A DNA stretch of 37,674 nucleotides from Prevotella sp. CAG:1320 (lineage in GTDB: Bacteria; Bacteroidota; Bacteroidia; Bacteroidales; Bacteroidaceae): NCBI GenBank assembly GCA_000435635.1, contig FR882094.1, positions 1 through 37,674 on the forward strand. The letters are read 5' to 3'. This document shows positions 24,746-32,076 of this stretch, in pieces. Numbering within the stretch: the stretch's first letter is position 1; each line of letters begins with the position of its first letter. Made by a program: the position numbers and the translations under genes. The notes under the pieces were generated by a model. It was not told where the DNA came from. It was given only the letters and a program-made list of their open reading frames with translations, and made no database searches.

Positions 24746-25204
24746 TCAAAATCTGCGCATGTTTATCCCCACATCACTGATTCCAGGCAATAGCTCCTTT
24801 TTCATGCCATGACGTATAGTGATATGCAAGGAATCACCAGTCCGCAGGTTTATGGTTCTTATTGGAAAAGTGTACTGGAAATAGCTGATGCCACCACTTA
24901 ATTGCCGCCCTTGTTGGTCAAAAAAACGGCAATTGATAGTATCACGCATGATAGTGCCTTTAGGCAAGACCGTTTGTTCCACGATAAGCGTAAGGGCCAT
25001 GAAAGGATACTCGCCATTAATACGCACCCCCATCTCCATATCATAGGCACCGCCTTGCGCCAGTTTAGGCACATCAAAGAATAGCGTATCATTCCGCTCC
25101 CACCCTGTCAATGGGGCTGGCTGATACTTATTATATACTACGTTGGGTGTGCAAGCCGACAGCGACAAAGCCACGGCCCACCACCCTATCCATCTCAGTT
25201 TCAT
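24746..25204 (-). CDS. gldH: Gliding motility-type lipoprotein GldH
   Basis: The 152-residue protein has a lipoprotein signal with lipobox LSAC (lipidated C18) and a compact beta-rich body. The pattern after the cysteine (VVYNKYQ, then GWERNDTLFFDV) is that of GldH. GldH is required for gliding in Flavobacterium, yet is widespread in non-motile Bacteroidales, so motility should not be inferred. It has no acidic surface signal. The start codon overlaps the ricT stop in an ATGA arrangement, and the metF-holB-ricT-gldH order supports the call. It ends 5 bases from the convergent rodA. Confidence 0.85.
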   Translation of the reverse strand: MKLRWIGWWAVALSLSACTPNVVYNKYQPAPLTGWERNDTLFFDVPKLAQGGAYDMEMGVRINGEYPFMALTLIVEQTVLPKGTIMRDTINCRFFDQQGRQLSGGISYFQYTFPIRTINLRTGDSLHITIRHGMKKELLPGISDVGINMRRF

Positions 25205-26427
25205 GCCTCTTGCTTGCTGGGAGTCTGCGGTTTTCTGCCATTAGGCCTGCTTTCCCTCCCCTCTCGTGGCCGCGGGTTATTTTGCCTGTTAACACCTGCC
25301 ATCTGCCCTTCAGGCTTAGGGGAACGATTACGGCTCTTGTTCTTCTTCTTTTTCTTTTTGTCAAACCTGCTCAGGTCAGCCTCCGCCAATAGATCAACAG
25401 GCTTGGGCGTTTCCTTATACTTATTGTCCTCCTTCAGGCTAAGGGGTTTCTTTCCCCTCTTGTTCATCTCGATAATCTCTCTTGCACGTTCAGCGGTAAT
25501 GGTCTCTGCGTTAGCGGCAATATTCTTGTCGGTAGAATACGTTACCATGCCCGAGAGAATGTCAGCCTTGAAATAATGATACTCGTTGTCCGCTGTCTGC
25601 AACAGTACATCCTTAGGCGGCAGACGCTTATTTGCCTCCATATAATTATCAACCTCATAGTTGAGGCAACACTTCAATTTAGCGCACATACCCGCCAACT
25701 TCTGCGGATTGAGGGAAATATCTTGGAAGCGAGCGGCATTGGTGCTCACGCTTACAAAGTTTTTCATCCAAGTGGCACAGCAAAGCTCCCTGCCACAAGG
25801 CCCTGTGCCACCTATGCGCCCAGCCTCTTGGCGAGCACCTATCTGTTTCATTTCTATCCTCACATGGAAAGTCTCCGCCAAGACCTTTATAAGTTGGCGA
25901 AAATCCACGCGCTCATCGGCGATATAATAAAAGATAGCCTTGTTGCAGTCTCCTTGGTATTCCACATCGCCTATTTTCATCTGCAACCCCAGCCGCTTGG
26001 CTATCTGCCTGCTCTCTATCATCGTACCATGTTCACGGCTTTTCGCCTCATGGTACTTATCCATATCCGCCTGCTTGGCGATGCGGTACACGCGGCGGAT
26101 ATCGTCAGCGGACTTCAGGTTAGCCTTCTTCAGTTGCAACTTCACCAATCTTCCTGTAAGTGTCACCACGCCAATGTCATGGCCAGGATTAGCTTCCACT
26201 GCTACGATGTCACCTTTCTTCAAGTCAAGATGGTTCACGTTATGGTAATATCCTTTTCGGGTGTTCTTAAACTGCACCTCCACCAAGTCTGTACTCTCGG
26301 CATTGCCAGGCACGTCCGCCAGCCAGTCATAGGTGTTCAACTGGCAATCCTGCCTGCCGCATCCCCTATGGCTCAGTCCCCGGTCGGTATCGTTGGCGAG
26401 AGTGAATTTCATATTCTCGTAGTCCAT
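25201..26427 (-). CDS. ricT: PSP1-domain regulatory iron-sulfur protein RicT
   Basis: RicT homologues carry a PSP1 domain; in Bacillus the RicA-RicF-RicT complex binds iron-sulfur clusters and affects mRNA maturation by RNase Y. This 408-residue form has the PSP1 core (about 45-260) with conserved cysteines: C23 and C28 near the start, CGRELCC at 211-217 and CAKLKCC at 248-254. The C-terminal 70 residues are a Lys- and Arg-rich disordered tail (KKKKKKNKSR and Pro/Arg/Asn-rich), a plausible RNA-binding extension that is absent from the shorter Bacillus protein. It lies 13 bases after holB and overlaps gldH by 4 bases. Confidence 0.9.
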   Translation of the reverse strand: MDYENMKFTLANDTDRGLSHRGCGRQDCQLNTYDWLADVPGNAESTDLVEVQFKNTRKGYYHNVNHLDLKKGDIVAVEANPGHDIGVVTLTGRLVKLQLKKANLKSADDIRRVYRIAKQADMDKYHEAKSREHGTMIESRQIAKRLGLQMKIGDVEYQGDCNKAIFYYIADERVDFRQLIKVLAETFHVRIEMKQIGARQEAGRIGGTGPCGRELCCATWMKNFVSVSTNAARFQDISLNPQKLAGMCAKLKCCLNYEVDNYMEANKRLPPKDVLLQTADNEYHYFKADILSGMVTYSTDKNIAANAETITAERAREIIEMNKRGKKPLSLKEDNKYKETPKPVDLLAEADLSRFDKKKKKKNKSRNRSPKPEGQMAGVNRQNNPRPREGRESRPNGRKPQTPSKQEA

Positions 26428-26440
26428 ATCTATTAGCTTA

Positions 26441-27571
26441 TTATTTTCTTATGAGTAACATTATCATCTTGAGGGCAAGGTCAAAGAAAACGATTTTCCC
26501 GTTAGCGTTTTGTCCTATATCCCTTATGGCTTTTTCCATCACCATATTCATCTCCACCACGTTCGCCTCGTTTACGTAGCGAGCGAAATTCTTCGAGAAG
26601 CTCTCCTCCGCTGATGTCATATAGACCAATTCCCGCTGGTGGAAGTTGTAAACAAAGTTTTCCCTTACCATACGTAGGAAATAAGTCAGCAGCCGGCGTT
26701 GCTTTTCCCTGCCGTAGCCACTTACTTTCTCACTCCACTTCTTCAGTTCTTTCACATTGCGCATATAGGCCAATCGCATCAATGCCTTGAAGTCTTCCAG
26801 GAAGCCCACGTTCTCGTTGTTGGCTTCCAGTTCCCTCACGGCCTTGTTCCAGTCCCCGTTGACCATCCTTGCGATGCCTCTTGCCGTACTTTCGTCCAAC
26901 ATCCGGCGAGACATCAAGGCTTTTTCCATGGCGTCTTGCGGAATACGCTTGAAGTCAATGCACTGCGTGCGGCTCTTGATAGTCTCCAACAACAGCCCCG
27001 GTTCTTCACTTACCATGATAAAAACGGTTTGGCTTGGAGGTTCCTCCAAGAGTTTCAGCAGCTTGTTGGCACTGGTTTGGTTCATGCGTTCCGGCAACCA
27101 TATAACGCTTATCTTATAGCCTCCTTGGCTTGACTTCAAAGAGAGTGTCTTGGCCAATTGGTCACTTTCCGCGGCGGTGATGACCGCTTGCTGGTTGGCC
27201 GCGCCCATCATTTCCATCCACCTTTCCATGGTGAAATAGGGTCCATCCGCCAACATCTTGCGCCATTCCCCTATGAAATCAAGGCTAACAGGCTGATGGT
27301 CACCTCCCATCTTCGGAGTCTTGATAGTGGGATAAGTGAAGTGCAGGTCAGGATGTTCCCACTTGCTGAGCATGGCTTCCACGTTGCGCTCCTGAGCGAC
27401 ACCTTCCTTTCCCTCGCCAAGCAAATAGCTGGCAAGAGCCAAGGCCGCCGCCATCTTTCCGCATCCTTGCGGCCCACAGAAGAGCATCGCATGGGGAACC
27501 TTGCCTTGATCGGCAGCCATCCGCAACCGACCACATATAGCGTCTTGCCCTATCACTTCGCTCCACTTCAT
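26441..27571 (-). CDS. holB: DNA polymerase III delta' subunit
   Basis: This 376-residue clamp-loader subunit has the AAA+ fold with the motif GPQGCGKM at 33-40. The residue after the P-loop lysine is Met instead of Thr or Ser, which suggests weak or absent ATP hydrolysis, as expected for delta'. The sensor region KLLKLLEEPP and the KSRTQ loop (arginine-finger position; SRC in many relatives) are present. The four zinc-binding cysteines of E. coli delta' are not evident. It sits 4 bases after metF and 13 bases before ricT. Confidence 0.9.
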   Translation of the reverse strand: MKWSEVIGQDAICGRLRMAADQGKVPHAMLFCGPQGCGKMAAALALASYLLGEGKEGVAQERNVEAMLSKWEHPDLHFTYPTIKTPKMGGDHQPVSLDFIGEWRKMLADGPYFTMERWMEMMGAANQQAVITAAESDQLAKTLSLKSSQGGYKISVIWLPERMNQTSANKLLKLLEEPPSQTVFIMVSEEPGLLLETIKSRTQCIDFKRIPQDAMEKALMSRRMLDESTARGIARMVNGDWNKAVRELEANNENVGFLEDFKALMRLAYMRNVKELKKWSEKVSGYGREKQRRLLTYFLRMVRENFVYNFHQRELVYMTSAEESFSKNFARYVNEANVVEMNMVMEKAIRDIGQNANGKIVFFDLALKMIMLLIRK

Positions 27572-27575
27572 GGCT

Positions 27576-28532
27576 TCACATTACTCTCTTGACAATCTCC
27601 TTGACCGACTCCACCGCCGAGACGGTATAGAAATGAATATTCTCCACCCCCGCGGCATAAAGCTCCCTTACTTGCTGGGTAGCCCATTCCACTCCAAGGG
27701 CTCGCGCGTCGTCATCTGTCTTGCATTTCCTTACTTCCATGGCCAGTTCCTGTGGTATGTCGCAATGGAAAGTCTTGGGCACCACGCTCAGTTGAGACAA
27801 CTTGGCGAAAGGTTTCAGCGCGGGGATGATGGGAATGGTTATACCCATAGCCCTGGCTTTATCCACAAAATCAAAGTATTTGCGATTGTCATAAAACAAT
27901 TGGGTAACCGCGTATTGCGCTCCCAAATCCTGCTTTTCCTTCAGGTAAAGCATATCCTGTTCCAAGTTGGGCGCTTCCTCGTGCTTTTCGGGATAGCAAG
28001 CCACACCATACTGGAATTTTTCCCCAGGATGGCTGATAGGAGTGCCATCGTCAAAGTATCCCTCATTGAATCGCTTCACCTGCCTTATCAGGTCAGTGGT
28101 GTGCGCGTGTCCTCCAGGCGTGGGCTTGAAGTGGTTGTCTTCTTTTGCCTTGTCTCCACGGAGTAACAAGATTGTGTTGATGCCCAAAAACTGCAAGTCT
28201 ATCAACTCATACTCTATATCCTCACGGGTCACGCCACTGCATATCACGTGAGGTATCACGGGCACGTGATAGCGGTTTTGTATGGTGGCGGCGATAGCGA
28301 TAGTACCTGGCCTGCGCCTGACTCTTAAGCGTTGCAACAGGCCATTCTCCATTTCCTTATAGACATATTCACTATGATGCGTAGTGATATTTATAAAGAG
28401 AGGATTGGCCTCCGTCAACTCATCAAGGGTGGCAAAGAGAGCTTGCGTGCCGTTTCCCTTCAATGGCGGCAGTATCTCAAAAGAGAAACGCTTGCCCTGC
28501 GTCTTGTCGGTGAGGGTTTCGGTGATATTCAT
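27576..28532 (-). CDS. metF: 5,10-methylenetetrahydrofolate reductase
   Basis: MetF reduces methylene-THF to methyl-THF for methionine synthesis and uses FAD on a TIM barrel. The 318-residue length is usual. Conserved segments include FSFEILPP near the start, the ITTHHSEY region, LLLRGDKAKED, the FAD and folate site around QLFYDNRKYFDFV, and IPALKPFAKL. It is the first gene of the metF-holB-ricT-gldH operon, and its promoter faces away from the sugar symporter gene. Confidence 0.95.
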   Translation of the reverse strand: MNITETLTDKTQGKRFSFEILPPLKGNGTQALFATLDELTEANPLFINITTHHSEYVYKEMENGLLQRLRVRRRPGTIAIAATIQNRYHVPVIPHVICSGVTREDIEYELIDLQFLGINTILLLRGDKAKEDNHFKPTPGGHAHTTDLIRQVKRFNEGYFDDGTPISHPGEKFQYGVACYPEKHEEAPNLEQDMLYLKEKQDLGAQYAVTQLFYDNRKYFDFVDKARAMGITIPIIPALKPFAKLSQLSVVPKTFHCDIPQELAMEVRKCKTDDDARALGVEWATQQVRELYAAGVENIHFYTVSAVESVKEIVKRVM

Positions 28533-28554
28533 TTGTCATGGATACATTTCGATG

Positions 28555-28584
28555 CAAAAGTACAAAAAAATAAGGGGAAAACAA
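28555..28584 (-). promoter_or_regulatory. Promoter of the metF-holB-ricT-gldH operon
   Basis: On the minus strand TTG (28582-28584), a gap of 19 bases, then TACTTTTG (28555-28562). The leader would be about 17 bases. Confidence 0.6.
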
Positions 28585-28633
28585 CAAATAGAACGTATTA
28601 TTTTATAAATGAATGTAATAAAAACACATAATC

Positions 28634-30097
28634 ATGCAACAATCTAACACTGGCTCTAGAGCCTACCTTATCTCTATCGTGATGGTTGCCGTGCTCGGCG
28701 GCCTTTTGTTTGGTTACGATACAGCCGTTATCTCAGGTGCCGAAAAAGGATTGCAAGCCTTCTTCCGCGGCGCGGGTGACTTCCAGTACACCGACATGAT
28801 GCACGGCTTCACCTCGTCAAGTGCCCTCATAGGTTGTATATTGGGCAGTGCTTTCTCTGGTCTTTTCGCCAGCAAGCTAGGGCGTAAACGCTCGCTTATC
28901 TTCGCCGGTGTATGTTTCTTCATCTCCGCTTGGGGCTCCATGTATCCCGAGACTTGGCTGCTCCCTGACGGGGTAGCCACTTGGGACTTGCTCATCGTAT
29001 TCAACTTCTATCGCATTTTGGGCGGCATCGGTGTAGGTATGGCTTCTGCCATTTGCCCCATGTATATTGGCGAGGTGGCCCCTTCCAATATCCGCGGCAT
29101 GCTGGTGAGCTGGAACCAGTTCGCCATCATCTTTGGCCAGCTGGTGGTTTACTTTGTCAATTTCCTGATATTGGGCGACAACGCCAACCCCATCTATGAC
29201 GCGGCAGGCGCAATCGCCAACATGGCCGACGCGGAGTGGACCATTACCACAGGCTGGAGATATATGTTTGGCTCTGAGTGCGTACCCGCCCTGCTCTTCA
29301 CCATCCTCATCTGCTTCGTGCCGGAGACTCCTCGCTACTTGGTAATGATAGGCCGGGACGACAGCGCCATGAACGTGCTCTCGCGCATCAATGGCTCGAA
29401 GGCCGCACAAGAGATTCTCACCGAAATCAAGAACACCATCACGGTGAAGACCGAGAAGCTCTTCTCCTATGGTTTCATGTGTATCTTCGTGGGCATCATG
29501 CTCTCCGTATTCCAGCAAGCGGTAGGTATCAACGCCGTGCTCTACTACGCTCCCCGCATCTTCAAGGACATGGGCATGGACAACGAGATGGTGTTCACCG
29601 TGGTGATGGGTGTCATCAACATCCTCTTCACGCTGGTGGCCATCTTCAATGTAGAGAAACTTGGCCGCAAGCCACTTTTGATAGGCGGCAGCATCGGTAT
29701 GGCCGTAGGCGCGTTCGGCGTGGCCATCACTTTCGGACAGCCTGGCATGGAAATGGTAACGGCCATCTCCATCATGGTCTACAGCGCGAGCTTCATGTTC
29801 AGCTGGGGTCCTATCACATGGGTGCTTATCGCCGAGATATTCCCCAACACTATCCGTGGCGCGGCCGTGGCCATCGCCGTGGCATTCCAATGGATATTCA
29901 ATTTCATCGTCAGCTCCAGCTTCGTGCCCATGTTCAACATGCATCTCACGCCTGGAGACGACTTCGGCCATTGGTTCACCTATTCCCTGTACGCCATCAT
30001 CTGCGTCTTGGCCGCCCTCTTCGTATGGAAGTTGGTGCCTGAAACCAAGGGAAAGACACTGGAAGACATGACTAAACTCTGGAGAAAAAATAAGTAA
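28634..30097 (+). CDS. xylE: Sugar:H+ symporter, XylE-like major facilitator
   Basis: The 487-residue protein belongs to the sugar porter family with 12 membrane helices. Signatures are LGGLLFGYDTAVISGA in helix 1 (21-36), GRKRS between helices 2 and 3, GGIGVGMAS..YIGEVAPSNIRG (127-152), PETPRYL (227-233), QQAVGINAVLYYAP (291-304, the sugar-binding helix 7) and PETKGKTLE at the end. An insert between helices 5 and 6 (about 178-203) is longer than in human GLUTs and resembles E. coli XylE. Xylose or a related pentose is the likely substrate, supported by the GH43 gene downstream, but glucose or galactose cannot be excluded. It ends in a strong terminator. Confidence 0.85.
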   Translation: MQQSNTGSRAYLISIVMVAVLGGLLFGYDTAVISGAEKGLQAFFRGAGDFQYTDMMHGFTSSSALIGCILGSAFSGLFASKLGRKRSLIFAGVCFFISAWGSMYPETWLLPDGVATWDLLIVFNFYRILGGIGVGMASAICPMYIGEVAPSNIRGMLVSWNQFAIIFGQLVVYFVNFLILGDNANPIYDAAGAIANMADAEWTITTGWRYMFGSECVPALLFTILICFVPETPRYLVMIGRDDSAMNVLSRINGSKAAQEILTEIKNTITVKTEKLFSYGFMCIFVGIMLSVFQQAVGINAVLYYAPRIFKDMGMDNEMVFTVVMGVINILFTLVAIFNVEKLGRKPLLIGGSIGMAVGAFGVAITFGQPGMEMVTAISIMVYSASFMFSWGPITWVLIAEIFPNTIRGAAVAIAVAFQWIFNFIVSSSFVPMFNMHLTPGDDFGHWFTYSLYAIICVLAALFVWKLVPETKGKTLEDMTKLWRKNK

Positions 30098-30120
30098 TCC
30101 TAAACATTCACACTAACGCG

Positions 30121-30158
30121 ATTGGGCTGCCCTGTGACAGGGCAGCCCAATTATTTTT
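30121..30158 (+). terminator. Intrinsic terminator after the sugar symporter gene
   Basis: A perfect 14-base-pair stem (30121-30134 with 30138-30151) around TGA is followed by TATTTTT. It separates the symporter transcript from the GH43 gene. Confidence 0.9.
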
Positions 30159-30216
30159 CACGACATGCCCCCGAAAGCCTTCCCCGCGAAAGACTATCCA
30201 ATTTAGAGGGCTTGGC

Positions 30217-30326
30217 CAAACAACTTGTTTTCATGAGCAAAATAACTTATTTCCATAAGCAAAACAAGTTATTTTGCCAACTAAAATAACTTGTTTTGTA
30301 GAGCAAAATAACTTGTTTTGTGGGGA
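30217..30326. repeat. Five 22-base palindromic units upstream of the GH43 gene
   Basis: Units begin at 30217, 30239, 30261, 30283 and 30305, an exact 22-base step with no drift. The core AAAAYAASTTRTTTT (15 bases) is a near-palindrome with a central C or G; four units show one orientation and the third (30261) is its reverse complement. The remaining 7 bases per unit vary, most ending in GAGC or AAGC. The first two units differ from the consensus at one to three core positions. The array lies after the symporter terminator and 250 bases upstream of the GH43 start. Confidence 0.85.
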
Positions 30327-30577
30327 GAGAAAGTGAGATTACGGAAAACAAGATATTCAAATCCCAAATAGCGAATGTCAAGACAAAGCGCGAAATGTTA
30401 CCGACAGCAAACAACGTGCGACAAGAACAAAAGGGAAATCTAATATTTCTCCGTAACTTCGCGACTACGAGAACATTGCCCCTCACCGCTCCGCCAGAAG
30501 CAAAACGCGACAGGACAACGGCGAGCACCTGACGGGAGGAAAACAAGCGACAATATCATATCAAAACACCAATAATT
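30327..30577. other. Upstream region of the GH43 gene
   Basis: No gene is supported here. A possible -7 element TAACTTCG at 30454-30461 resembles the one before trxA (both continue as CGCGAC), but there is no TTG 20 bases upstream. A transcript from it would have a leader of about 110 bases, which is long for this window and could hold regulation that I cannot define. Confidence 0.35.
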
Positions 30578-31918
30578 ATGAAACAACACATCAAACTTCT
30601 CCTGCTGACGGGAGCTATCTGCGCAGGAGGCGCAAACCTTCCCTCTTACGCCCAAATGCCTATCATCCAAACCAAGTACACGGCCGACCCCGCGCCGATG
30701 ATACACAACGACACCATCTTCCTCTATACCAGCCACGACGAAGATGACGCGCAAGGGTACGAATTCAAGATGCTGGACTGGCAGCTCTATACTTCCACTG
30801 ACATGGTGAACTGGACTGACCACGGCCCCGTTGCCTCGCTCAAGGAGTTCGCCTGGCGCAGCAGGGACAACGGAGCATGGGCACAGCAGGTAGTGGAGCG
30901 CAACGGCAAGTTCTACATGTATTGTCCCCTGCATGGACACGGCATCGGAGTCTTGGTTTCCGACTCTCCCTACGGCCCGTTCAAAGACCCCATCGGCAAG
31001 CCGCTGGTATGGCAACAAGAGCACTGGGAAGACATTGACCCAACCGTATTCATTGACGATGACGGACAAGCCTATATGTATTGGGGCAACCCCAACCTGT
31101 ATTGCGTGAAGCTGAACGAGGACATGATATCCTATTCTGGCGAAATCATGAAGTTCGGCCAACTGAAAACCTACCAGGAAGGACCCTGGTTCTACAAGCG
31201 CAACGGCAAGTATTACCTGGCCTTCGCTTCCACCTGCTGCCCCGAGGGCATAGGCTATGCCATGAGCGACGGCCCACTGGGTCCATGGGAAGTAAAGGGA
31301 TACATCATGGCTCCTACCAACCGTGACCGCGGCAACCATCCCGGCATCATCGACTACAAGGGAAAGAGCTATGTATTCGGCCAGAACTACGACCTGCTCC
31401 GGCTGGAGATGAAAGAGCATCACGAGAGGCGTTCGGTAGCGGCCGCCGAGATGCACTACAACGTGGACGGAACAATACAGGAAGTTCCCTATTTCCTGGA
31501 CACCAAGCTGGAACCTATCGAGAACTTCAATCCCTATCGCCGCGTGGAGGCAGAGACCATGGCTTGGGGTTACGGACTGAAGACAAACAAGTTCGAGAAA
31601 GGCGGCATCTACGTGACGAGCGTAGACGATGGCGACACTTTGAAATTACGGAGCGTGGATTTCGGCAAGAAAGGAGCGAAGCGTTTCACCGCTTGCGTCG
31701 CTTCCGCCAAGGGCAACTGCTCTATAGAGATACATCTCGACCACGCCAACGGCCCATTGGTAGGCACCGTGCAGGTAGCTTCCACGGGCAGCATGGAACA
31801 ATACAAGGAAATGGAATGCAAAGTGAAAGGCGCCAAGGGCGTGCATGACTTGGTGTTCCGCTTCAAGGGCAACGGCCAGAAAGACTTGCTTAACTGGGAC
31901 TACTGGAAATTTGAATAA
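30578..31918 (+). CDS. Secreted GH43 glycoside hydrolase with CBM6
   Basis: The 446-residue protein has a signal peptide (residues 1-26, ending SYAQM) and a five-bladed beta-propeller of glycoside hydrolase family 43. The catalytic trio is visible: D37 in TADPAPM (base), D154 in EDIDPTVFID (pKa modulator) and E201 in YQEGPWFYKR (acid). The C-terminal 125 residues (about 322-446, from RRVEAETMAWG to NWDYWKFE) form a carbohydrate-binding module of family 6. GH43 enzymes with CBM6 are usually beta-xylosidases, arabinofuranosidases or arabinoxylan arabinofuranohydrolases. The nearby pentose-type symporter agrees with this. No SusC or SusD gene is present, so this is not a standard polysaccharide utilisation locus. 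Confidence 0.9.
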   Translation: MKQHIKLLLLTGAICAGGANLPSYAQMPIIQTKYTADPAPMIHNDTIFLYTSHDEDDAQGYEFKMLDWQLYTSTDMVNWTDHGPVASLKEFAWRSRDNGAWAQQVVERNGKFYMYCPLHGHGIGVLVSDSPYGPFKDPIGKPLVWQQEHWEDIDPTVFIDDDGQAYMYWGNPNLYCVKLNEDMISYSGEIMKFGQLKTYQEGPWFYKRNGKYYLAFASTCCPEGIGYAMSDGPLGPWEVKGYIMAPTNRDRGNHPGIIDYKGKSYVFGQNYDLLRLEMKEHHERRSVAAAEMHYNVDGTIQEVPYFLDTKLEPIENFNPYRRVEAETMAWGYGLKTNKFEKGGIYVTSVDDGDTLKLRSVDFGKKGAKRFTACVASAKGNCSIEIHLDHANGPLVGTVQVASTGSMEQYKEMECKVKGAKGVHDLVFRFKGNGQKDLLNWDYWKFE

Positions 31919-31956
31919 ACCTGTCCGCGGATAACATACGGACACGATAACACACT

Positions 31957-32000
31957 AACCACCGCTGGAGGCCATTCCACATGCCCTGGCGGTGGTTTTT
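31957..32000 (+). terminator. Intrinsic terminator after the GH43 gene
   Basis: Arms AACCACCGC (31957-31965) and GCGGTGGTT (31989-31997) pair perfectly and a T-run continues to 32000. An ATG at 31981 in frame with the helicase gene lies inside this hairpin, which argues against using it as a start. Confidence 0.75.
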
Positions 32001-32064
32001 CATTCCTATAACCAAAGGCCGTCGCTTTTCAGGGGAGACATTTCCGCGGTTGGCGGGAAAGTAT

Positions 32065-32072
32065 TATCTTTG
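32065..32072 (+). promoter_or_regulatory. -7 element of the helicase-sprT operon
   Basis: TATCTTTG matches TAnnTTTG. A weak TTTC lies 20 bases upstream (32041-32044). The ATG at 32077 is only 4 bases after the element, so the transcript would begin at or next to the start codon. Confidence 0.5.
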
Positions 32073-32076
32073 TGGC

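Noticed and set aside
24746..25204. Inference of gliding motility from gldH
   Set aside because: GldH and PorW/SprE homologues are common in non-motile Bacteroidales, and no gldK-N, sprA or adhesin gene is present in this window.
28877..29971. 364-codon minus-strand open frame opposite the sugar symporter gene
   Set aside because: It is full of His, Asp and Glu, as expected from reading the complement of a GC-rich membrane protein gene. The opposite strand has all sugar porter signatures.
30247..30546. Minus-strand open frame across the 22-base array
   Set aside because: Its C-terminal part is just the translated repeats and the rest matches nothing; the region is better explained as an intergenic array.
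31981..32076. N-terminal extension of the helicase from an ATG at 31981
   Set aside because: That ATG lies inside the terminator hairpin of the GH43 gene, and a -7 promoter element sits just before the ATG at 32077. The extra residues do not look like part of the fold.
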